NCBI GenBank assembly: GCA_963796225.1 | Contig: CAWCLK010000003.1 | Location: 1-32,304, forward strand | Length of the DNA stretch: 32,304 bases | Source of the DNA: CAWCLK01 sp963796225 | Lineage (GTDB): Bacteria; Actinomycetota; Nitriliruptoria; Nitriliruptorales; Nitriliruptoraceae | Direction: 5' to 3' | Shown: positions 8,071 through 14,590 of the stretch, in pieces | Numbering within the stretch: position 1 is the first letter of the stretch | Layout of the letters: the number at the start of each line of letters is the position of its first letter | Made by a program: the position numbers and the translations under genes | The notes under the pieces: generated by a model | Database searches by the model: none | What the model was told of the DNA's origin: nothing | What the model saw: only the letters and a program-made list of their open reading frames with translations

Positions 8071-9354
8071 TCAGGCGCGGGGCGCCAGCAGGTGGGTGCC
8101 CTCGTCGTCCTCCAGCCACGCCAGCACCTCGGGCAGCAGGTCGTCGGGCGCCCCGAGGTGCAGCACCTCGACGCCCAGCAGCTCGGCCAGCGCGTCGGCC
8201 TGGGGGTCGTCGGTCCGGGAGGTGACCACGACCCCGCCCGTGGGCGTGGGCGGGGCGTCGGCGTCGGCGTCGGGTGCCAGCGCGGCCGCGCACCGGGGAC
8301 CGAACAGCACCTCCATGAGTGCGGCGACGTCACCGCCCCGCCGCGGCCGCGGGGCGGGGCGCCGGGTCGGGGCGCGCGCCCCGACCGCGCCGGCCATCGC
8401 GGCGGCCAGCAACGACGGTTGGGGGACGCCGGCGGCCGGGGCGGGAACCGTCAGAGGTCGCCCGATGCCCGACCGCAGGTCCACCAGCACCACGTCGGGC
8501 AGCTGTCCCGTGGGGGCGAGCACGGCCAGTCCCGGGACCACGCCGCGATCGACGACCAGGGGGGCCCGGGCCGCGGCGGGGGCGGCCAGCGCGTCCGCCA
8601 GCCCGGCGGCGACGGTCCGGGCGGCCACGGCGTCGCCCTGCCCCCACGTGATCGGCGGGGCGTCGAGGCGGGCGAGGCTGGTCGGGTGCAGCGCCCCGAG
8701 CCTCCCCGCCACGTCCACCGGCGGCGCGGCGGGGTCGGCGACCACGATGCGGGCGGACGCGGGGATTCCCGTGCGCGAGACGACCTGCGGGGCCGCGGCG
8801 TCGGGGACCGGGGACCATCCTGCCCGGGCGAAGCCGGACCAGGCCTCGGGGAGGACGGGAGCGGCCGGGGCGGGGGCGGGCAGGGGGCCGGCACGGGCGG
8901 CCAGGGCCTGCTGCAACAGTCGGCTGGCCTCCTCGGTGGCGACGGGCGCTCCGCCGAGCGACGGGAGGGCGGCACCGCCGGGGGCCGCGCCGGGGGCCGC
9001 GAGCAATGGGGCGAAGACCCTCGCCGGGGCGGGCATCGGCGGGGCGCTGGCCTGCTCCACCAGGGTCTGCAGCGTCGCAGCGAGGGCGGGATCGGCGATG
9101 CGGTAGCCACCCCCGACGTGCTCGACGGTGCCGCCGGCGACGAGTCGCGCGACCAGGCCGCGGGCCACGTCCACCACGTCGGCGCGGGACAGCGCCGGCC
9201 CGGAGGCCAGCGGGGCAACGAGGTCGGCCAGCGGCACGGCGCGGTCCCCGCCCGAGATGACGCGCGCGAGCACCTCGGCCTCCATCGGGCCGTCGACCAC
9301 GATGGCGTACCGCGCCAGCACCGGGGCCAGCGCGGCCACGGCGTCGACCTGCAT
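8071..9354 (-). CDS. hypothetical protein with possible N-terminal winged-helix segment (427 aa)
   Basis: Not recognised. Residues 1-105 have a helix-rich pattern ending in a hairpin-like LVAGGTVEHVGGGYRIADP, which resembles a winged-helix unit. Residues about 105-185 are a low-complexity Ala/Pro linker. Residues about 185-320 alternate hydrophobic strands and acidic turns (RIVVADP, LVVDRG, VVLVDLRSG), suggesting an alpha/beta domain. The last 60 residues (GGVVVTSRTDDPQADALAELLGV and on) look like a second small alpha/beta unit. The ATG at 9354 is preceded by two in-frame GTG codons, so the start may be a few codons earlier. It is divergent from the amidohydrolase across a 144-base region with an operator-like palindrome. 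No function is offered; the antisense frame is rejected as a compositional shadow. Confidence 0.65.
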   Translation of the reverse strand: MQVDAVAALAPVLARYAIVVDGPMEAEVLARVISGGDRAVPLADLVAPLASGPALSRADVVDVARGLVARLVAGGTVEHVGGGYRIADPALAATLQTLVEQASAPPMPAPARVFAPLLAAPGAAPGGAALPSLGGAPVATEEASRLLQQALAARAGPLPAPAPAAPVLPEAWSGFARAGWSPVPDAAAPQVVSRTGIPASARIVVADPAAPPVDVAGRLGALHPTSLARLDAPPITWGQGDAVAARTVAAGLADALAAPAAARAPLVVDRGVVPGLAVLAPTGQLPDVVLVDLRSGIGRPLTVPAPAAGVPQPSLLAAAMAGAVGARAPTRRPAPRPRRGGDVAALMEVLFGPRCAAALAPDADADAPPTPTGGVVVTSRTDDPQADALAELLGVEVLHLGAPDDLLPEVLAWLEDDEGTHLLAPRA

Positions 9355-9433
9355 CACCACCTCCCCACGCGTGCGGCACCCGTCGGCCGACACTGGGACG
9401 CCTGAAGGGACGTGGCGCCGTCGCCACACTCTG

Positions 9434-9447
9434 ATACCGTTCGGTAT
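9434..9447. promoter_or_regulatory. operator-like palindrome in divergent promoter region
   Basis: ATACCGTTCGGTAT is a perfect inverted repeat with 6-base arms and a 2-base centre, a form often bound by TetR-family regulators. It lies between the divergent 427-aa gene and the amidohydrolase gene. On the minus strand it abuts a perfect -35-like TTGACA (complement of 9447-9452), although I see no convincing -10 at the right distance. A repressor bound here could block both directions. Confidence 0.55.
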
Positions 9448-9498
9448 GTCAATCCCTGCGGCCCCCGAGCGCACCCGTCCCCGACCCGAGGACCTTCG

Positions 9499-11376
9499 AT
9501 GACGACCTCCGCCCCGACCTGGGACCTGCTGCTGCGCGGCGGCACCGTGTTCGACGGCCACGGGGGCGCCCCGGTCCGCGAGGACGTGGCGATCGCCGAC
9601 GGACGCGTGGTCGCCCGCGGTGTCGACCTGCCCGTCGACCAGGCCCGCGAGGTCGTCGACGCCACCGGCCGCTGGGTGCTGCCCGGCCTGCTCGACATCC
9701 ACACCCACGTCGACCTCGAGGTCGAGGTCGACCCCGGCCTGACCGAGGTGGTGCGCCACGGGACGACCACGACGGTGATGAGCAACTGCTCCCTGGGCCT
9801 GGCCTTCGGCAACCAGCGCACCGACGACCAGGACCCGATCGTCGACTGCTTCGCACGGGTCGAGAACATCCCCAAGCACGTCCTCGAGGCCGTCGCCGAG
9901 AAGGCCGACTGGACCGACCCGCGCGGCTACCTCGACCACCTGGACACCCTGCCGCTCGGGGCGAACGTCGTGCCGATGCTCCCCCACTCGATGCTGCGCA
10001 CCGAGGTGATGGGGCTGGCCGGCTCGATCAGCCGCAACCCGACCGAGGCGGACATCGCCGCGATGGAGTCCATCCTCGACGATGCGATGTCCGCGGGGTA
10101 CGTGGGCTTCTCCACCGACGCCCTGCCATTCCACTACCTGGCCAACGACCCGAACCGCCAGAAGAAGATCCCGACCCAGTGGACCACCCACGAGGAGCTC
10201 GGCCGCCTGGTCGAGGTGCTGCGCCGGCACGACCGCGTGTGGCAGGCCACCCCGCCGAAGGACTCGCCACCCGAGACGATCCGCACCTTCCTGCTGGCGC
10301 GTGGGCGCGGGAAGCGGCGCCCCGTCCGGCTCACGGCGGTCGCGGCCCTCGACGTCGCCAGCAACCGCGGCCTGCTGCGGCTGGCCAAGGTGCTCAGCCG
10401 CGTCATGAACTCGAAGGCCGTGGGCGGGGAGTTCCGCATGCAGGCGCTGGCCGCCCCGTTCAAGGTCTGGGGTGACGGGCCGATCACGCCGCAGTTCGAG
10501 GAGATCGAACCGCTCCGCCGGCTCAACGAGCCCGACCTCGAGGACGTCGCCGCCCGCCGCGCGATCCTCGAGGACCCCGCCTGGCAGGCGTGGTTCCGCC
10601 AGGTCTGGACCGAGGGCAAGGACGGGCGGGGCGTCGCCGGGCTCAAGCGCCGGCTGCGGCTCGAGGACTTCACGATCACCCGGGACCTCGACGACATGAC
10701 GGTCGACGGCACCGCGGCCGTCGCCGCGTGGGACGGCGAGACCCTCGGTGCCGTGCTGCGCCGCGCCGACGCCTGGCAGCGCACGGGCGAGGGCGCCCGC
10801 GACGACGAGGAACGCGCCGCGTTCGAGGCGATGCCGACGCTCGACGGCGACGAGGTCACGTTCCTCGTCCACGTCCTGCACCGCTACGACACCGACCTGC
10901 GCTGGTACATGGTCTCGGCCAACCAGGACCCGGACGGCGTCCGGGCCGCGCTGTTCGACCCCCAGTTCCTCCCCGGGTTCAACGACAGCGGGGCGCACCT
11001 GACCAACATGGCGTTCTACGACGCCAACCTGCGGGGCCTGCACCTGGCCCAGCGCGACGGGCTCGACCGGGTCGCCACGCACGTGCGGCGCCTGACGAAG
11101 GACCCGGCCGACTTCTTCCGCCTCGACGTGGGCACGCTCGACGTCGGGGCCCGCGCCGACGTCGCCGTCATCGACCCCGACACGCTGGCCGCCTGGGACA
11201 CCGAGTCCACCACCGAGCTGGTCCACCGGGACGCCTTCGACCACGTCCAGGTCGTCAACCGCCCGCCCGACGTCGTCACCCACACCGTGGTGGGTGGCCG
11301 GCTGGTCTGGGCCGACGGGGACCCCGCGCCGGCCCTGGGCGTCGAGCGGGCCGGGGCGGTCCTCACGGCGTCCTGA
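9499..11376 (+). CDS. amidohydrolase, N-acyl-D-amino-acid deacylase (D-aminoacylase) type
   Basis: A 625-aa metal-dependent hydrolase of the amidohydrolase superfamily. The N-terminal beta sandwich (LLRGGTVFDG) leads to the metal motif DIHTHVD with His68 and His70, then Cys97 in SNCSLG, the position of the metal-binding cysteine in D-aminoacylases. A late GFNDSGAH gives the conserved Asp (about residue 496). The C-terminus returns to a beta sandwich ending HTVVGGRLVWADG. The enzyme would remove an acyl group from an N-acyl amino acid or similar amide. It is longer than classical D-aminoacylases (about 480 aa), with an insertion around residues 230-400. The ATG at 9499 has GAGGA six bases upstream; an in-frame earlier start is less likely. 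Confidence 0.87.
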   Translation: MTTSAPTWDLLLRGGTVFDGHGGAPVREDVAIADGRVVARGVDLPVDQAREVVDATGRWVLPGLLDIHTHVDLEVEVDPGLTEVVRHGTTTTVMSNCSLGLAFGNQRTDDQDPIVDCFARVENIPKHVLEAVAEKADWTDPRGYLDHLDTLPLGANVVPMLPHSMLRTEVMGLAGSISRNPTEADIAAMESILDDAMSAGYVGFSTDALPFHYLANDPNRQKKIPTQWTTHEELGRLVEVLRRHDRVWQATPPKDSPPETIRTFLLARGRGKRRPVRLTAVAALDVASNRGLLRLAKVLSRVMNSKAVGGEFRMQALAAPFKVWGDGPITPQFEEIEPLRRLNEPDLEDVAARRAILEDPAWQAWFRQVWTEGKDGRGVAGLKRRLRLEDFTITRDLDDMTVDGTAAVAAWDGETLGAVLRRADAWQRTGEGARDDEERAAFEAMPTLDGDEVTFLVHVLHRYDTDLRWYMVSANQDPDGVRAALFDPQFLPGFNDSGAHLTNMAFYDANLRGLHLAQRDGLDRVATHVRRLTKDPADFFRLDVGTLDVGARADVAVIDPDTLAAWDTESTTELVHRDAFDHVQVVNRPPDVVTHTVVGGRLVWADGDPAPALGVERAGAVLTAS

Positions 11377-11382
11377 CGGTCC

Positions 11383-12288
11383 TCAGGCGCAGGCGTCGGT
11401 GAGCTGTCCGTGCAGCTCGCCCAGGGCGTCGGGCAGCGCCGCCAGGTCGCCGGTCGGCGAGAACACGACCAACCGGTGGGCATCGAGCGCGTGCAGGCGC
11501 TCGGCCATCTCCGCGTTCGGCACCCGGGTCCAGTTCACCGTGACCTCCAGCGCGGCGGGGTCGCGGTCGTGCTCCTCGGCCGTGCGGCGCGCCAGCGCGA
11601 CCAGCTCGTCGAGCCGGTCCATGGCGGCGGTGACCCCGCCGCCGGCCACGGTGTCGGCGTCGATGGCGGGGAAGTACCCGTCGCCGAGCCGACCGGCCCG
11701 TCGTGCGGCGGCTTCGGAGTGGCCGCCGACCGTGATCGGCACCGCACCGCCGGACGGGCTCGGCAGCGACACGCAGTCGGTGAAGTCCACGAACTCGCCC
11801 GCGAAGGTCGCACCCTCGGTCCCGGCAGCCCACAGGGACCGCAGCGCCTGCATCCACTCGTCCGTGCGTGCGCCCCGCCGCTCGAAGGGCACGTCCAGGG
11901 CCTCGAACTCCTCCCGCAGCCACCCGGCGCCGATGCCGAGGCGGGTGCGCCCACCCGACAGGGCGTGCAGCGTGGCGAGCTCCTTGGCCAGCACCAGCGG
12001 GTTGCGCTGCGGCAGGATGAGGATGCCCGTCCCCAGCAGCAGCTCGGTCGTGTGCGCCCCGACCCAGGTCAGCCACACCAGCGGGTCCGGCAGGTCGACC
12101 TCCTCGAGCATCGGTGCCTTCCCGGACGGGTTGTACGGGTACCGCGACTCGTAGCCGCGGGGCGCGACGACGTGCTCGAAGGTCCAGACCGAGTCGAACC
12201 CGGCCGCCTCCGCGGCCGTGCCCATGGTCCGCGCCCCCTCGGCCGTCGCGAAGGGCCCGACGTTGGCCCCGCTGATGCCGAACTCCAC
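11383..12288 (-). CDS. luciferase-like (LLM) F420-dependent oxidoreductase
   Basis: A 301-aa TIM-barrel protein of the luciferase-like monooxygenase family, most like the actinobacterial F420-dependent subgroup. The early strand EFGISGANVGPF is followed by AAEAAGFDSVWTFEHV, then the core TTELLLGTGILILPQRNPLVLAKELATLHALSGGRTRLGIG with the typical non-prolyl cis-peptide region, and GWLREEFEALDVPFERRGARTDEW. These are the hallmarks of LLM proteins that bind F420. The GTG at 12288 has GGAG five bases upstream. The substrate is unknown. It converges on the amidohydrolase with a six-base gap, so the two genes share a terminator region but not a transcript. Confidence 0.88.
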   Translation of the reverse strand: MEFGISGANVGPFATAEGARTMGTAAEAAGFDSVWTFEHVVAPRGYESRYPYNPSGKAPMLEEVDLPDPLVWLTWVGAHTTELLLGTGILILPQRNPLVLAKELATLHALSGGRTRLGIGAGWLREEFEALDVPFERRGARTDEWMQALRSLWAAGTEGATFAGEFVDFTDCVSLPSPSGGAVPITVGGHSEAAARRAGRLGDGYFPAIDADTVAGGGVTAAMDRLDELVALARRTAEEHDRDPAALEVTVNWTRVPNAEMAERLHALDAHRLVVFSPTGDLAALPDALGELHGQLTDACA

Positions 12289-12429
12289 GATGACTCCGTC
12301 CTCGGGTGCGTGCGGTGACCGTAGACGGCAGGGCTTCGCGCAACGGTGACCACGGCGAAACACGCTCGGAACACCCGCCCGCCATGCTGCGCACTGTCAT
12401 CGACTGGTGCATCGAGGAAGGCGCGAGAC

Positions 12430-12591
12430 ATGTCCGACCGGGACCTGCTCGAGATCCGCGTCCGGCTGACGCGGCTGGCGTCCGAGCTGGCGCTGGCACG
12501 CAGCGAACGCGACATCGACCGCATCTCGGCCGAGGTGTCGCGCGTGCGGGCCAGCCTCGACAACCTGCTGCTGATGCTCCCCGCCGCCTGA
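12430..12591 (+). CDS. small helical protein (53 aa), unknown
   Basis: A 53-aa protein, MSDRDLLEIRVRLTRLASEL at the start, made almost entirely of heptad-spaced Leu/Ile/Val with alternating Arg and Glu. It is predicted to be one long amphipathic helix or coiled coil that could dimerise. The ATG at 12430 follows a purine-rich GAGGAAGG with a spacing of about 8 bases, much better than the earlier in-frame codons. Codon usage is like its neighbours. It stands alone upstream of the small acidic protein and the signalling operon. A role as an adaptor or small regulator is possible but unsupported by homology I can recognise. Confidence 0.55.
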   Translation: MSDRDLLEIRVRLTRLASELALARSERDIDRISAEVSRVRASLDNLLLMLPAA

Positions 12592-12630
12592 TCCCTCCTG
12601 CTCCCACTCCCGCTCGGGGACGGCGGCCGG

Positions 12631-12657
12631 GGTGACGTCCACCCGGACGGGGTCACC
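12631..12657. terminator. GC-rich hairpin downstream of the 53-aa gene
   Basis: GGTGACGTCC pairs with GGAC plus GTCACC (a 3-base GGG bulge) around an ACCC loop. It lies 39 bases after the small gene and has no T-tract. It could be a terminator or a leader structure for the next gene. Confidence 0.3.
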
Positions 12658-12717
12658 GGGCAGGACAGCGTGCGAGGTCGTCCGAACCCGACGCGAACCG
12701 ACCCGGGAGCACGGACC

Positions 12718-13017
12718 ATGGCCGCCGTCGACGACGAGATCCCGCACCCGACCCACCTCGGGCTCAACATCGCCAAGACGATCCCCGACGACCGCCCCGA
12801 GTGGGACGGCGACCGGCTGCGCCCCCACCCGGACCCTGCCGCCGTGGCCGGACCGGTGCGCGAGGTGCTGCCCGAGGAGGGGACGCTGCCGTCCGACGAC
12901 TACCTCGACCTCATCGCGGGCGAGGCGGGCGGCACCCTCGGGCGCGTCTGGGAGCTGCCGGAGGAGGCGGTCATCGCCTGGGTTCGCGACGCGTTGGCCG
13001 CAGACCTCGAACGCTGA
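12718..13017 (+). CDS. small acidic hypothetical protein (99 aa)
   Basis: Not recognised. The protein is strongly acidic, Pro-rich in its first half (HPTHLGLNIAKTIPDDRPEW, then RPHPDPAAVAGPVREVLPEEG), with a predicted helical C-terminus (PSDDYLDLIAGEAGGTLGRVW, EEAVIAWVRDALAADLER). It has no membrane segment, signal peptide or cysteine. The ATG at 12718 has GGGAG about 9 bases upstream. It converges on the STAS gene with a nine-base gap. It could be a small soluble partner of the signalling proteins beside it, but that is only position. Confidence 0.55.
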   Translation: MAAVDDEIPHPTHLGLNIAKTIPDDRPEWDGDRLRPHPDPAAVAGPVREVLPEEGTLPSDDYLDLIAGEAGGTLGRVWELPEEAVIAWVRDALAADLER

Positions 13018-13026
13018 CGTCGTCGG

Positions 13027-13350
13027 CTACGACACGATCTCGAAGTGGTCCTCGAGGTCGGCGATGCGCAGCACGTGACGCACCGCGTCGGTGGGGTGCT
13101 CGAGGACCAGCCGACGGTCGTCGGCACGCAGCCGCTGGTCCAGCTCCACCAGGGCCCGCAACCCGGCCGAGTCGACGAACTCGAGGTGGGCCATCCCCAC
13201 GTGGACCGCACGCACCTCGTCCGGCAGGTCTCCTGCCACCTCGGTCACGAGCCGTCGTGCCGTGTGGGCGTCCAACTCGCCGGACAGGTCGAAACGGCGC
13301 ACACCGGTCCCGGAGTGCTGGTCGTCGAGGCGAAACCCGGACGCGATCAT
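13027..13350 (-). CDS. STAS-domain anti-sigma factor antagonist (RsbV/SpoIIAA-like)
   Basis: A 107-aa single STAS domain. It has the strand RRFDLSGELDAHTARRL and the phosphorylation loop HLEFVDSAGLRAL, in which Ser61 after Asp60 is the residue phosphorylated by RsbW-type kinases and dephosphorylated by PP2C enzymes in partner switching (family knowledge). The unphosphorylated form would bind the kinase or anti-sigma factor and release a sigma factor. The ATG at 13350 is favoured over the GTG at 13353 because GAGG sits seven bases upstream of it. The gene is divergent from the cheB operon that also encodes a PP2C-HATPase fusion, an obvious candidate partner for setting its phosphorylation state. 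Confidence 0.9.
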   Translation of the reverse strand: MIASGFRLDDQHSGTGVRRFDLSGELDAHTARRLVTEVAGDLPDEVRAVHVGMAHLEFVDSAGLRALVELDQRLRADDRRLVLEHPTDAVRHVLRIADLEDHFEIVS

Positions 13351-13513
13351 CACACCACCTCGGGGCGGAGGGACAGCGAATCGTTCCGGGGACTGGGGAA
13401 CACGGAGATGCTATCGCGCCGTCCCCGCAACCGGCGCACCCCCGGCGTGTGACGGTGCCGTCCCGGGGCGCCCGGCCCTAGCCTCGTCTGCAGCCCCCCA
13501 CCAAGATGGTCCG

Positions 13514-14545
13514 ATGACACCGCCCCAGGGTGAGACACCCCCGCACGTCGTGGTGCTCGGCGCCTCCGCCGGGGGGCTCGACCCCCTCCGGCGCCTGGTC
13601 GCGGCGCTGCCCGCTGACCTCCCGGCGGCCCTCTTCGTCGTGGTCCACGTCCCGGCCACCGCCCCCAGCGCCCTCGCCCGGCTGCTGGATCGCGCCGGTC
13701 CCCTGCCCGCCCACCCCGCCGAGGACATGGCCCCGATCGAACCGGGCACGGTGACGACCGCTCGGCCGGACCACCACCTGCTCGTCAAGGCCACCCACGT
13801 GGTGGTGTCGCGCGGCGTCCGCGAGAACGGCCACCGCCCCGCCATCGACCCGCTGTTCCGAAGCGCGGCACGTGCCCACGGGGCCGGAGTGACCGCCGTC
13901 GTGCTCTCCGGCACGCTCGACGACGGCAGCGCCGGGGCGGTGCACGTCCGGGAGCACGGCGGCCGGGTGTTCGTGCAGGACCCGGAGGAGGCGGCGTACC
14001 GCGAGATGCCCGACAACGTCCTCGCGGCCGTCACCGTCGACGCTGTCCTGCCTGCCGAGGGCCTCGCGGCCGCCATCGTGGACGCCACAGCGGTACCCCG
14101 CCCCCCGGCCGACCCCGGACCCGACCACCTCGACGCGGTCGAGCGACCCGAGGAGCCGGGACCGTCCTGGCAGGCACAGGACCGCGACGACCTCATGAGC
14201 TGCCCCGACTGCGGCGGCCCGATGGTCGAGGAACCCCACGACGGGGAGGACGCGCCCCCGCGCTTTCGGTGCCGGGTGGGCCACGCGTGGACGCTGGAGA
14301 GCCTGCTCGACGTGCAGCACGACAACCTGGAACGCAGCCTCTGGGCGGCCGTCCGGGTGCTGGAGGAACGCATCACGCTGCTCGACCGGCTCACCCGACG
14401 GGCACGGGAGCGCGGCCACGCCCGTGCCGAGGAGCGCTACACCGACGAGGTGGCCACGGTGACCGGCGAGGTGCGCCGACTCCGTGAGCTGCTGCGCCCG
14501 GGGCTGCGGGCCACCTCGCCGGATCCGTCCACCCACGACGGCTAG
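13514..14545 (+). CDS. cheB: CheB-type methylesterase with C-terminal zinc-ribbon tail, no receiver domain
   Basis: A 343-aa protein whose first 190 residues are a CheB methylesterase domain: catalytic Ser18 in GASAGG, His45 in VVVHVP and Asp137 in LSGTLDDGSAG. The N-terminal CheY-like receiver of classical CheB is absent. After a Pro/Asp linker (about 192-225), Cys230, Cys233, Cys253 and His257 (MSCPDCGG and RCRVGHAW) form a probable zinc site, followed by a helical tail (262-335) rich in Arg/Glu. This extension is seen in stand-alone CheB proteins paired with CheR-PAS proteins. It would demethylate or deamidate glutamates on an unknown receptor. It is the first gene of the four-gene signalling operon. 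Confidence 0.9.
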   Translation: MTPPQGETPPHVVVLGASAGGLDPLRRLVAALPADLPAALFVVVHVPATAPSALARLLDRAGPLPAHPAEDMAPIEPGTVTTARPDHHLLVKATHVVVSRGVRENGHRPAIDPLFRSAARAHGAGVTAVVLSGTLDDGSAGAVHVREHGGRVFVQDPEEAAYREMPDNVLAAVTVDAVLPAEGLAAAIVDATAVPRPPADPGPDHLDAVERPEEPGPSWQAQDRDDLMSCPDCGGPMVEEPHDGEDAPPRFRCRVGHAWTLESLLDVQHDNLERSLWAAVRVLEERITLLDRLTRRARERGHARAEERYTDEVATVTGEVRRLRELLRPGLRATSPDPSTHDG

Positions 14546-14590
14546 TGTCGCCACCACACACACGCGACACGGCCCTCGACCGAGTTCCTC

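Noticed and set aside
8092..9405. Plus-strand open frame opposite the 427-aa gene
   Set aside because: Gly/Arg/Gln-rich shadow without strands or motifs; the minus-strand frame has a sensible hydrophobic pattern and a start next to the promoter region.
12631..12657. Riboswitch in the 126-base gap before the 99-aa gene
   Set aside because: Only one hairpin is visible and no conserved riboswitch core sequence was recognised; kept only as a possible terminator.
13383..13401. GTTCC-N9-GGAAC repeat in the STAS/cheB divergent region
   Set aside because: Arms are only five bases and GC-rich; it does not match the actinobacterial LexA box (CGAAC-N4-GTTCG). Too weak to call an operator.
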